A model generated the notes under the pieces. That model was not told the DNA's origin. It saw nothing but the letters and a program-made list of their open reading frames with translations, and searched no databases. This document shows positions 54,748 through 62,869 of a DNA stretch of 64,000 nucleotides, piece by piece. This DNA is from Candidatus Izimoplasma sp. ZiA1 (lineage in GTDB: Bacteria; Bacillota_I; Bacilli_A; Izemoplasmatales; Izemoplasmataceae). The DNA lies in the NCBI GenBank assembly GCA_002285055.1, contig NQYJ01000004.1, forward strand, positions 98,381 through 162,380, in the 5' to 3' direction. The first letter of the stretch is position 1. The number at the start of each line of letters is the position of its first letter. Both the position numbers and the translations under genes were made by a program.

Positions 54748-55130
54748 TATTTTCTTTGTTTATCTAAAGGTACAATACATGTCCCAATAGCTTTAGTTGT
54801 AATAATTGGCTCATCTAAAAAGTCTGCGGCACTTTCATTTATGTCTTTTCTTGATGTAACTACTTTTTTACAGATAAATTCCATTTTTCTTGAAGTGTTT
54901 CCGGCTTTAATAATTGTCCCAGTTACTTCAATATAGTCACCAGCATATAAAGGTGCTAGAAAGTCGACACTTTCATAAGCTCTAAATAATCCTTCGTCAC
55001 CATCGTTTCTAATTAATAGTTCTGTAGCTACATCACCAAATAATTGTAGTACTTTTGCACCATCAACTAATTCTCCACCGTAATGAGCGTCATGACTTCC
55101 AAGTCTTAATCTTATAGTTACTGTTTCCAT
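54747..55130 (-). CDS. kal: 3-aminobutyryl-CoA ammonia-lyase
   Basis: A 127-residue hot-dog-fold enzyme removing ammonia from 3-aminobutyryl-CoA to form crotonyl-Co[29 protein letters not shown] and the C-terminal half match the known ~128-residue Kal proteins. TAATG overlaps on both sides couple it to atoA and kce. Confidence 0.93.
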   Translation of the reverse strand: METVTIRLRLGSHDAHYGGELVDGAKVLQLFGDVATELLIRNDGDEGLFRAYESVDFLAPLYAGDYIEVTGTIIKAGNTSRKMEFICKKVVTSRKDINESAADFLDEPIITTKAIGTCIVPLDKQRK

Positions 55131-55783
55131 TATTTTGCCTCCTTTAATAAACTAGTGTTTAGTTTAGCAGCTGTAGCATTTATTACTTCTTCTAAAGAAA
55201 ACTCTTTGTTAATCTCTGTTAAGTATAAACCATCTTCTTTAACTACCATCACTGCCATTTCAGTGATAATCATATCAACTTGACTTTTAGCTGTTAATGG
55301 TAATGAACAATCTTCAAATATTTTTGGTTTGCCTTTATTAGTATGTGTCATCGCAATGATTACTTTTTTACTTCCAACAACTAAATCCATTGCTCCGCCC
55401 ATACCAGGAACCATTTTACCAGGGATAATCCATGATGCTAAACTTCCTTTAGCATCAACTTGTAATGCTCCAAGAACTGTTACATCTACATGACCACCAC
55501 GAATAATACCAAATGAAGTTGAACTATCAAAATATACTCCGCCTTCTACAATAGTAACAGGTTGTCCTCCTGCATTTGTTATATCAGGGTCTACTTCGTT
55601 TTCGCCTGGAGCTTGCCCAAGACCAATTAATCCATTTTCACTTTGTAAATGGATTGTCATGTCTGTAGGAATATAGTTAGCTACCATTGTTGGTAAACCA
55701 ATTCCTAGATTAACGACATCACCATCATGTAATTCAAGACTTACTCTTTTTGCTATATATGCTTTGATTTCATTCTTATCCAT
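55130..55783 (-). CDS. atoA: Acyl-CoA:acetoacetate CoA-transferase, beta subunit
   Basis: A 217-residue subunit with the catalytic Glu in [13 protein letters not shown] (~residue 48). [20 protein letters not shown] and [15 protein letters not shown] are class I CoA-transferase signatures. With AtoD it moves CoA from an acyl-CoA product (butyryl- or crotonyl-CoA level) to the acetoacetate made by Kce. TAATG overlaps with both neighbours. Confidence 0.94.
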   Translation of the reverse strand: MDKNEIKAYIAKRVSLELHDGDVVNLGIGLPTMVANYIPTDMTIHLQSENGLIGLGQAPGENEVDPDITNAGGQPVTIVEGGVYFDSSTSFGIIRGGHVDVTVLGALQVDAKGSLASWIIPGKMVPGMGGAMDLVVGSKKVIIAMTHTNKGKPKIFEDCSLPLTAKSQVDMIITEMAVMVVKEDGLYLTEINKEFSLEEVINATAAKLNTSLLKEAK

Positions 55784-56430
55784 TATTTAACCTCCTTGAT
55801 GATATGATCAATAAAAATATGAGGTGTATGTATAATATCTGGATCTATTTCATTAACATATTCTCGTGCTTGAACAAAAACTTTATCTGCGGCTGTTGCC
55901 ATAACTGGATTAAAGTTCCTTAAAGTTTTTGTATACATTGTATTACCATGTTTATCTACTGTAGAACCATATAATAGTGCAAAATCAGCATGTAAAGGTA
56001 GTTCAAGAAGATAATCAATGCCATTTAAAGTCTTAATTTCTTTTCCTTCTTCAACCATAGTTCCAATACCTGTTGGTGTGTAAAAACCACCAAGACCATT
56101 ACCACCACATCTAATTCTTTCGATTTGTGTACCTTGAGGAACTAATTCAATTTCAAGTTCACCACTACCCATTAATTCTCCTGCTTTTGGATTTAATCCA
56201 ATGTGAGAAGCAATAAGTTTTTTTACTTGGTTATTAGCAATAAGTTTCCCAACACCTTTATCAATAAAACCTGCATCATTACAAATGATTGTTAGATTTT
56301 TTACGTTTGATTCAACAATTGCGTCAATTAATTGCTCAGGTGTTCCAACTGCCATAAAACCGCCAACCATTATTGATAGTCCATCTTTTAGATGTTCTTT
56401 AAAATTATCAATAGATATAACTTTATCCAT
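55783..56430 (-). CDS. atoD: Acyl-CoA:acetoacetate CoA-transferase, alpha subunit
   Basis: A 215-residue subunit: [20 protein letters not shown] contains the CoA-binding GGF..G loop, and [22 protein letters not shown] is conserved. Pairs with AtoA. Starts 8 bases after the thiolase gene. Confidence 0.94.
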   Translation of the reverse strand: MDKVISIDNFKEHLKDGLSIMVGGFMAVGTPEQLIDAIVESNVKNLTIICNDAGFIDKGVGKLIANNQVKKLIASHIGLNPKAGELMGSGELEIELVPQGTQIERIRCGGNGLGGFYTPTGIGTMVEEGKEIKTLNGIDYLLELPLHADFALLYGSTVDKHGNTMYTKTLRNFNPVMATAADKVFVQAREYVNEIDPDIIHTPHIFIDHIIKEVK

Positions 56431-56438
56431 TTAAATCA

Positions 56439-57650
56439 CTACTTTCTTAAGTTTTTTAGGATTACTGCGGTACCCATTCCTCCACCAATACATAAAGAGG
56501 CAAGACCAAACTCAGTATTTCTTTTTATCATTTCATGGATTAGAGTAACTGTGATTCTGTTTCCACTTGCTCCAACAGGATGTCCAAGGGCAATAGCTCC
56601 ACCATTTACATTTGTTCTTTCCATAATCCATTCTTCTTTAACATTTAGGTCTGTGCTTAGTTCTTTTAAAACTCCTAAGCTTTGAACCGCAAATGCTTCA
56701 TTTAATTCAAATAAATCAATTTGATTTATTGTCATATTTGCATTATTTAAAGCGTTTTTAATAGCAGGCACTGGCCCTAGACCCATAACACTAGGATCAA
56801 CTCCACCTTGTCCAATAGCAACAATTTCAGCTAGTGGTTCTAAATTTGATTTTTTTAACGCTTCTTCACTCATTAATAACATAAAACTAGCACCATCATT
56901 AATTCCTGATGCATTACCAGCAGTAACAGTTCCTTCTTTTTTAAATACTGCACGTAAAGTACTTAGTTTTTCATAAGTTGATTTACGGTTTGGGTATTCA
57001 TCACAATCAAATGTAATTGTTTCTCTTCTAGATTTAACTTCTACAGGCACAATTTCATCTTTAAATCTTCCACTATCAATTGCTGCAATAGCTTTTTTCT
57101 GTGAATTAGCTGCAAACTCATCTTGAGCTTCACGGCTAATATTATATTTTTCTTGAATGTTTTCAGCAGTAACACCCATATGATAACCTTCATAAGCATC
57201 TGTTAAAGCATCAAAAACCATATGATCGATAAATTTTATGTCTCCCATTTTATGTCCGCTTCTAACAGATTTTGGTGATACAAATGGAGCCATACTCATA
57301 TTTTCAGTTCCACCAGCAATAACAATATTGTTGATTCCTGAAATAATACCTTGATAACCATTCATAATAGCTTTCATTCCACTACCACAAACCATGTTTA
57401 AACTGTATCCCACAACAGTTTTTGGTAAACCTGATTTGATTGCTACTTGTCTTCCTACACCTTGTCCCATACCTGCAGGTAAGATGTTACCAACAATTAC
57501 TTCATCGATTTCATCTTTATTAATTTTTGTAGTTTCTAAAATATTTCTAACAACCGCGCTTCCTAAATCCGCTGGATGAACATTTGCTAAAGTTCCTAAG
57601 AATGAACCAATTGCTGTTCTTTTTGCTTCTACAATATATACTTTTTTCAT
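56439..57650 (-). CDS. Acetyl-CoA C-acetyltransferase (thiolase)
   Basis: A 403-residue thiolase splitting acetoacetyl-CoA to two acetyl-CoA (reversible). The nucleophilic Cys is in LNMVCGSGMKAI (~residue 88), His in GGAIALGHPVGASGNR, and the second Cys in ASLCIGGGMGTA. The product of AtoDA is its substrate, closing the lysine pathway to acetyl-CoA. Placed between the CoA transferase and hydratase genes with 8-10 base gaps. Confidence 0.95.
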   Translation of the reverse strand: MKKVYIVEAKRTAIGSFLGTLANVHPADLGSAVVRNILETTKINKDEIDEVIVGNILPAGMGQGVGRQVAIKSGLPKTVVGYSLNMVCGSGMKAIMNGYQGIISGINNIVIAGGTENMSMAPFVSPKSVRSGHKMGDIKFIDHMVFDALTDAYEGYHMGVTAENIQEKYNISREAQDEFAANSQKKAIAAIDSGRFKDEIVPVEVKSRRETITFDCDEYPNRKSTYEKLSTLRAVFKKEGTVTAGNASGINDGASFMLLMSEEALKKSNLEPLAEIVAIGQGGVDPSVMGLGPVPAIKNALNNANMTINQIDLFELNEAFAVQSLGVLKELSTDLNVKEEWIMERTNVNGGAIALGHPVGASGNRITVTLIHEMIKRNTEFGLASLCIGGGMGTAVILKNLRK

Positions 57651-57660
57651 TATTATCTCC

Positions 57661-58077
57661 TTATTTTTTTGGAGGCATAATAACTGCCTCTCCTTTTATT
57701 ACTATGTTTCCATCTTGATTTGTTTGAACACATTCAAAGATAACACGATTTTTCTCTATAAAAAGTTCTTTGACTGTGACTTTTGTAGTTATTTCATCAT
57801 TAAAATAAACTGGAGCTGTAAATTTAAGATTTTGACCTAAATAGATACTACCTTTACCAGGAAATTCCATTCCAAAGATTCTACTATATAAACTACCTAC
57901 ATACATTCCATGAGCAATACGTTTTTTTAACATTGTTGTGCTTGCGTATTCACTATCAAAATGTGCAGGGTTTAAATCTTTTGTAATATGGCCAAAAGTT
58001 TCAACGTTCTTTTCTTCAATTAGTGTTTTAGTTTCAAATGAATCTCCGACTTTTAAATCATTAATTGTATAAATCAT
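57661..58077 (-). CDS. MaoC-like (R)-specific enoyl-CoA hydratase
   Basis: A 138-residue single hot-dog hydratase. TKDLNPAHFDSEYA and KKRIAHGMYVGSL carry the Asp and His of the hydratase-2 / PhaJ motif. Expected reaction: crotonyl-CoA to/from (R)-3-hydroxybutyryl-CoA. The start overlaps the stop of the reductase gene as ATGA. Unusual in a lysine-fermentation operon, where butyryl-CoA dehydrogenase genes are commoner. Confidence 0.88.
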   Translation of the reverse strand: MIYTINDLKVGDSFETKTLIEEKNVETFGHITKDLNPAHFDSEYASTTMLKKRIAHGMYVGSLYSRIFGMEFPGKGSIYLGQNLKFTAPVYFNDEITTKVTVKELFIEKNRVIFECVQTNQDGNIVIKGEAVIMPPKK

Positions 58078-58793
58078 AATCTCATTCCACCATTAACACT
58101 TAATACTTGTCCAGTAATATAACTAGCATCATCACTTGCTAAGAATAAAGCTGATTTAGCGATTTCAACTGGTTCACCTAAACGACCAAGCATTGTCATT
58201 TTAGCAAATTTAGCTAACAATTCTTCTGGTACTGTTTGTAACATTTCCGTCATTATATAACCTGGAGCAATTGCATTAACTCTAACGTTTGCGCCTTTTC
58301 TAGCGTATTCTTTTGCCCATGTTTTAGTTAATCCGATGACTCCAGCTTTAGTAGCTGCATAATTTGCTTGGCCAATATTACCATATTCACCAACAACACT
58401 TGAAATATTGATGATGCTACCATGACCTTGCATCATCATATGAAGTCCTAAATGTTTAGTTAAGTTAAATACCCCTTTTAAATTTACATCAATAACTAAA
58501 TCCCACATATCTTCTGTCATTTTGTGAGTAAGTGCATCTCTTGTAATTCCTGCATTATTAATTAAGATATCAATTGTTTCATATTTTGCTTTTACGTCTT
58601 CATAAAATTTTGCGACTGCATCACTATTTGTAACATCAAGTTTATAACCCTCTACGTTTGGTAATGAATACTCAATATCACTAACATCAAGAGCGATAAC
58701 TTTTGCTCCTTCAGCTGCAAATAATGTTGCCATTTCTTTACCTAATCCTCTTGCTGCTCCTGTAATAATTGCTACTTTGTTTTCTAGTTTCAT
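58074..58793 (-). CDS. SDR-family 3-oxoacyl/acetoacetyl-CoA reductase (PhaB/FabG-like)
   Basis: A 239-residue short-chain dehydrogenase: nucleotide loop TGAARGLGKEMA (~11-22), NNAG near residue 84, catalytic SS and YXXXK in NYAATKAGVIGL, and a C-terminal GQVLSVNGGM. Paired with MaoC and thiolase, an acetoacetyl-CoA reductase giving (R)-3-hydroxybutyryl-CoA is more likely than a fatty-acid FabG. First gene of the 13-gene lysine operon, behind the lysine riboswitch, with AAGGAG 8 bases before the ATG. Confidence 0.88.
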   Translation of the reverse strand: MKLENKVAIITGAARGLGKEMATLFAAEGAKVIALDVSDIEYSLPNVEGYKLDVTNSDAVAKFYEDVKAKYETIDILINNAGITRDALTHKMTEDMWDLVIDVNLKGVFNLTKHLGLHMMMQGHGSIINISSVVGEYGNIGQANYAATKAGVIGLTKTWAKEYARKGANVRVNAIAPGYIMTEMLQTVPEELLAKFAKMTMLGRLGEPVEIAKSALFLASDDASYITGQVLSVNGGMRL

Positions 58794-58817
58794 AATTAAT
58801 CTCCTTCTTTTAAATAT

Positions 58818-58857
58818 AAAAAGAGCTGTTTATACAAAAAATTGTATAAACAGCTCT
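58818..58857 (-). terminator. Riboswitch-controlled terminator of the lysine operon
   Basis: Sixteen-bp perfect stem (58857-58842 / 58837-58822, arms beginning AGAGCTGTTTATACAA and its complement) with a 4-base loop, followed by TTTT on the minus strand. The 5' arm contains CTGTT, the 3' strand of riboswitch P1. Confidence 0.92.
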
Positions 58858-59020
58858 CCATTTTTTATTAAATGGCAATGATTAAAGCGTCCCTCTAATC
58901 ATCAAGATTTAATTCAAGATCTAACTAAATCTTTCGGCAAATTTCTCCTTCGTTTAAAGTTTTTAAGGTATCTTCTTATTAACACCTTTAAACTACCAAA
59001 AACTTGCTCCTCTGTTGTCT
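58849..59020 (-). ncRNA. Lysine riboswitch (L-box), predicted ON type
   Basis: The five-helix lysine aptamer is recognisable on the minus strand. P1 is AACAG / CTGTT (59016-59012 / 58853-58849), with core AGAGGAGC after the P1 5' strand and a long P2 arm. Then GCCGAA lies at 58938-58933, P3 is AAGATTTA / TAAATCTT, P4 is ATGATTA / TAATCAT, P5 is CCATTT / AAATGG, and the closing core is GGAGAGC. The P1 3' strand is also part of the terminator's 5' arm, so lysine-stabilised P1 should block the terminator and allow transcription of the catabolic operon. In lysC-type switches the same helix instead promotes termination. Confidence 0.9.
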
Positions 59021-59034
59021 TTAAGACCACTTAA

Positions 59035-59063
59035 ATTATATAGTAGAATGTAAGCGTTGTCAA
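59035..59063 (-). promoter_or_regulatory. Consensus promoter of the lysine-fermentation operon
   Basis: TTGACA at 59063-59058, 17-base spacer, TATAAT at 59040-59035 on the minus strand: both hexamers perfect. Confidence 0.92.
59049..59062. promoter_or_regulatory. cre (CcpA-binding) box over the lysine operon promoter
   Basis: Minus-strand TGACAACGCTTACA matches TGWNANCGNTNWCA at all fixed positions. It overlaps the -35 box and spacer, a repressing position, so carbon catabolite repression of lysine fermentation is inferred. Confidence 0.65.
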
Positions 59064-59175
59064 TATTAAATCAACTACTAATTAGAAAAGATTATAAATA
59101 AAATTAATATTAATCAAAATCCATTAAGCGCTTTAGTGTGCTAAATTGGGAATTTACTTATTTTGTCTTATAGTA

Positions 59176-59203
59176 TTGAAAACGCTTTTATTTGTTGTAT
59201 AAT
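59176..59203 (+). promoter_or_regulatory. tnaA promoter with cre-like box over the -35
   Basis: TTGAAA at 59176-59181, 16-base spacer, TATAAT at 59198-59203. TGAAAACGCTTTTA at 59177-59190 matches the cre consensus except for one base (position 13), and its placement over the -35 copies that of the divergent lysine promoter. Confidence 0.7.
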
Positions 59204-59241
59204 TGAAGTGTTGGAAACTATAAAAGTAAGGAGAAAAATCG

Positions 59242-60627
59242 ATGAATAAAAAATATGTAGCTCCGCCTTATCGTATTAAGATGGTTGAGCCAATCAAAGT
59301 TACTACAAAAAAAGAAAGAATTGAATATTTAAAAACTGCAGGATATAACCCGTTTTCTTTAAGAAGTGAAGATGTTTATATCGATTTATTAACAGACTCA
59401 GGGACAGGGGCAATGAGTCATTATCAATGGGCAGCTTTAATGATGGGAGACGAAGCTTATGCAGGTAGCCGTAGTTTTTACAAATTTGAAAAAGTTGTAA
59501 AAGACCTTACTGGGTACAAATATGTTATCCCTGCACATCAAGGTAGAGGTGCTGAACAAGTTGTTTTACCACAACTAGTAAAACATGACAATATGGTGTT
59601 TATTTCAAATATGCATTTTGATACAACTAGAGCTCATGTTGAGTTAGCTGGAGCAAGAGCTATTGATTGTGTTATTCCTGAATGTTTTGACACAGTTAAT
59701 TATCATCCATTTAAAGGGAATTTTGATTTAGTTAAATTAGAAGAAATAATTAGAGAAAAAGGTTCTAATAACGTTGCTGGGATTATTATGACAGTTACTA
59801 ATAATAGTGCAGGAGGACAACCTGTAAGTCATGAAAACTTAAGAGGCGTTAAAGAAATTGCTAATAAATACGGTATCACATTATTAATTGATGGTGCAAG
59901 ATACGCTGAAAATAGTTTCTTTGTTAAAGAACGTGAAGAGGGTTATCAAGATAAATCAATAAAAGAAATCGCCAGAGAGTTATTTGATATGGCTGATATC
60001 TTCTTAATGAGTGCTAAAAAAGATGGACTTGTTAATATTGGGGGAATCATCGCGATTAAAAACGACGAAGATTTATTTAACCAATGCCGCACATTTATTG
60101 TACCAATGGAAGGTTTCCCAACATACGGTGGTTTAGCTGGTCGTGATATGGAAGCTTTAGCTGTAGGATTACTTGAAGCTCTTGAGTTTGATTATCAACA
60201 ACATCGTATTGATCAAGTTAGGTATTTAGGTGATAAACTAAGAGAAGGTGGAGTACCTATTCAATACCCAACTGGTGGTCACGCTGTATTTGTTGATTGT
60301 AAGTTGTTTGTACCTCATATTCCTTATCATCAGTTCCCAGCTCAATCTGTATGTAACGAAACATATTTAGAAGCTGGAGTTAGACCTGTTGAAATTGGTT
60401 CATTCTTATTAGGTAGAGACCCAGATACTCATGAGAACTTAGAAAGTCCTCTTGAATTAATGAGACTTACAATTCCAAGAAGAACTTATACATACGCACA
60501 TCTAGATGTAGTTGCTGAGGCTGTAATTAATGTTTATAATAGAAGAGAAACTTTAAAAGGTTTAGAGTTTGATTATGAACCACCAGTACTTAGACATTTT
60601 ACTGCAAGATTAAAACCAATTAAGTAA
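59242..60627 (+). CDS. tnaA: Tryptophanase
   Basis: A 461-residue PLP enzyme cleaving tryptophan to indole, pyruvate and ammonia. [22 protein letters not shown] and the Schiff-base lysine in [13 protein letters not shown] define the TnaA/tyrosine phenol-lyase family. The Asp in HFDTTRAH and Ile in [14 protein letters not shown] occupy positions where tyrosine phenol-lyase has Thr and Arg, favouring tryptophan as substrate. AAGGAG lies 8 bases before the ATG. No tnaC leader or tnaB permease is seen. Divergent from the lysine operon. Confidence 0.9.
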   Translation: MNKKYVAPPYRIKMVEPIKVTTKKERIEYLKTAGYNPFSLRSEDVYIDLLTDSGTGAMSHYQWAALMMGDEAYAGSRSFYKFEKVVKDLTGYKYVIPAHQGRGAEQVVLPQLVKHDNMVFISNMHFDTTRAHVELAGARAIDCVIPECFDTVNYHPFKGNFDLVKLEEIIREKGSNNVAGIIMTVTNNSAGGQPVSHENLRGVKEIANKYGITLLIDGARYAENSFFVKEREEGYQDKSIKEIARELFDMADIFLMSAKKDGLVNIGGIIAIKNDEDLFNQCRTFIVPMEGFPTYGGLAGRDMEALAVGLLEALEFDYQQHRIDQVRYLGDKLREGGVPIQYPTGGHAVFVDCKLFVPHIPYHQFPAQSVCNETYLEAGVRPVEIGSFLLGRDPDTHENLESPLELMRLTIPRRTYTYAHLDVVAEAVINVYNRRETLKGLEFDYEPPVLRHFTARLKPIK

Positions 60628-60633
60628 AAAAAT

Positions 60634-60657
60634 AAAACGCATGATTTCATGCGTTTT
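60634..60657. terminator. Bidirectional terminator between tnaA and queA
   Basis: Stem AAAACGCATGA / TCATGCGTTTT with a 2-base nominal loop, A- and T-runs on either side. Confidence 0.85.
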
Positions 60658-60677
60658 TTATTTTATATCAATGTAGT

Positions 60678-61709
60678 TTATTCATTTGAAATAAACATAC
60701 TGTCACCAAAACTAAAGAATCGATAATTATTTTTAATAGCTTCTTTATAAGCATTAAATATAATTTCCTTACTTGATAAAGCGCTGACTAACATTAATAA
60801 TGTTGATTTTGGTAAATGAAAATTAGTGATTAAAGCATCAATTGCTTTAAATTCGTATCCAGGATAAATAAATATTTGGCTGAATGCACTGATTTCTTTA
60901 AAGGTTTTTTGTTCTGTCATTATTGTTTCAAGTGTTCTTAAACTAGTAGTTCCAACCGCAATTATTCTTCTATTTTCTTGTTTAGCATCATTTAAAATAT
61001 CTGCTGTTTTTTTGCTCATCATATAGAACTCACTATGCATTTCATGATCTTCAATCTTTTCAACTTGAACAGGTCTAAATGTTCCAAGACCGACATGTAA
61101 TGTCACACTAGTTAAGATAACACCTTTATCTTCAATCTTTTTTAATAAATCTTTAGTAAAATGTAAGCCAGCTGTTGGCGCTGCAGCACTACCTTTGACT
61201 CTATTATAAACAGTTTGATAACGATTTTGGTCTTCTAGTTTTTCATGAATATATGGTGGTAAAGGCATTTCACCCAAACTACCAAGAACTTCATAAAAAA
61301 CACCTTTATAAATCATTTCAAAATGTCTTAAACCATCGTTTAATACTTTAGTACATTTCGCTTTTAATACACCCTCACCAAATGAAATAATAGTACCAAC
61401 TTTTATTTTTTTCGCTTTTTTTACTAGAGCTTCCCAAACATCACCCTCAATTTGGGATAACAATAAAACCTCAATTAAAGCTTTTGTTTCTTCTTTTACC
61501 CCATAAAGTCGAGCTGGAATTACTGATGTATCATTTACTACTAAGACATCACCTTTATGTAAATAATCGATAATATCTGTAAACTTTTTATGCTTTATTT
61601 CACCATTTAGTTTATTTAAAACAAGAAGTTTAGAATCACTTCTTGTTTTTAGTGGCACTTGTGCAATTAACTCTTCTGGTAGTTCATAAAAATAATCATT
61701 AACATTCAT
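60678..61709 (-). CDS. queA: S-adenosylmethionine:tRNA ribosyltransferase-isomerase
   Basis: A 343-residue enzyme adding the epoxy-cyclopentanediol precursor to preQ1-tRNA (queuosine pathway). [20 protein letters not shown], the Gly-rich [27 protein letters not shown] and [14 protein letters not shown] are diagnostic. The start overlaps the ruvB stop as TAATG, the same ruvB-queA order as in Bacillota. Confidence 0.97.
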   Translation of the reverse strand: MNVNDYFYELPEELIAQVPLKTRSDSKLLVLNKLNGEIKHKKFTDIIDYLHKGDVLVVNDTSVIPARLYGVKEETKALIEVLLLSQIEGDVWEALVKKAKKIKVGTIISFGEGVLKAKCTKVLNDGLRHFEMIYKGVFYEVLGSLGEMPLPPYIHEKLEDQNRYQTVYNRVKGSAAAPTAGLHFTKDLLKKIEDKGVILTSVTLHVGLGTFRPVQVEKIEDHEMHSEFYMMSKKTADILNDAKQENRRIIAVGTTSLRTLETIMTEQKTFKEISAFSQIFIYPGYEFKAIDALITNFHLPKSTLLMLVSALSSKEIIFNAYKEAIKNNYRFFSFGDSMFISNE

Positions 61710-62713
61710 TAAAATAACCTCGTATTATGTGTTTTCTTAAGGTGTTTATAAGCTTTTTCTGTTGCTACTCTTCCTCTTGGTGTTCTTTTAATAAAGCCAA
61801 GTTTAAGTAAGAACGGTTCATAAACATCTTCTATTGTTGTAGGTTCTTCGCCAATTGATGCAGCAATGCTTTCAAGACCTACAGGTCCACCACCAAATTT
61901 AGTGATAATACCATCTAAATATGCGTGGTCTTTACTATCTAAGCCAGTTTTATCAATATTTAATTTAGATAAAGCAAGCTCTGTCATTTTTCGATCTATA
62001 ACACCATCATTTAAAACATCAGCAAAATCGCGAACTCTTCTAAATAATCTATTTGTTATTCTTGGTGTTCCTCTACTTCTAAGTGCAATTTCATAACTAC
62101 TATCATCACTGATTTCACATTCAAATATTGATGCAGTTCGTTTACATATTTCATGTAATTCCTCAGTTGTATAATACTCTAATTTATGAATAACTCCAAA
62201 ACGGTCTCTTAAAGGGCTACTTAAATCCCCAAACCTTGTTGTTGCTCCAACTAGAGTAAAAGGTGGCAACTCGACTCTAATTGATTTTGAGCCAGTGTCT
62301 CTCCCTACAACTATATCAATAACATAATCTTCCATTGCTGGGTAAAGGATTTCCTCAACAATTCTAGGCAAACGATGAATTTCATCAATAAATAAAATAT
62401 CACCTGGTTCTAAACTTGTTAATATTACTGCTAAATCACCGCTTCTTTCAATTGAAGGACCACTAGTGATTTTAATATTAACACCAATTTCATTAGCAAT
62501 AATGTTTGCCAGTGTTGTTTTACCAAGACCTGGAGGTCCATATAACAAAACATGATCAAGAGCTTCATTTCGATTTTTCGCAGCCTTAATGAAGATGTCC
62601 ATCATTTCTTTAACTTCTGTTTGTCCAATGTATTCTTTTAAGTATTTAGGTCTTAAACTATGACTTACAATGTCCTCATCTAATAACTCGTTAGTTACTA
62701 CACGTTCATCCAT
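61709..62713 (-). CDS. ruvB: Holliday junction branch-migration ATPase RuvB
   Basis: A 334-residue AAA+ motor. [20 protein letters not shown], Walker [12 protein letters not shown], Walker [11 protein letters not shown], and the C-terminal winged helix ([20 protein letters not shown]) are intact. GAGGTGAT lies 4 bases before the ATG. A TATAAT box is at about 62737-62742 on the minus strand. ruvA, the usual upstream partner, is not here. RecU, the likely resolvase, is at 12887. Confidence 0.97.
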   Translation of the reverse strand: MDERVVTNELLDEDIVSHSLRPKYLKEYIGQTEVKEMMDIFIKAAKNRNEALDHVLLYGPPGLGKTTLANIIANEIGVNIKITSGPSIERSGDLAVILTSLEPGDILFIDEIHRLPRIVEEILYPAMEDYVIDIVVGRDTGSKSIRVELPPFTLVGATTRFGDLSSPLRDRFGVIHKLEYYTTEELHEICKRTASIFECEISDDSSYEIALRSRGTPRITNRLFRRVRDFADVLNDGVIDRKMTELALSKLNIDKTGLDSKDHAYLDGIITKFGGGPVGLESIAASIGEEPTTIEDVYEPFLLKLGFIKRTPRGRVATEKAYKHLKKTHNTRLF

Positions 62714-62793
62714 AAAATCACCTCGTTAAAAATTATACAATAATATCGCTTTTATTAAAAGCATTTGATATATAATATATTAATATGTAAATA

Positions 62794-62822
62794 TTGTAAA
62801 AAAAGTAAGCTTATGGTAAAAT
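62794..62822 (+). promoter_or_regulatory. Promoter of the coiled-coil gene
   Basis: TTGTAA at 62794-62799, 17-base spacer, TAAAAT at 62817-62822. Confidence 0.6.
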
Positions 62823-62869
62823 TAATGCAGTACTAAGCTATTTTTATTAACTTCAAGGAGGTGCAATGG

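Noticed and set aside
59242..60627. Tyrosine phenol-lyase instead of tryptophanase
   Set aside because: The tyrosine-specific Arg and Thr positions carry Ile (RPVEIGS) and Asp (HFDTT), as in tryptophanase, and the GSFLLGRDP segment is TnaA-like.
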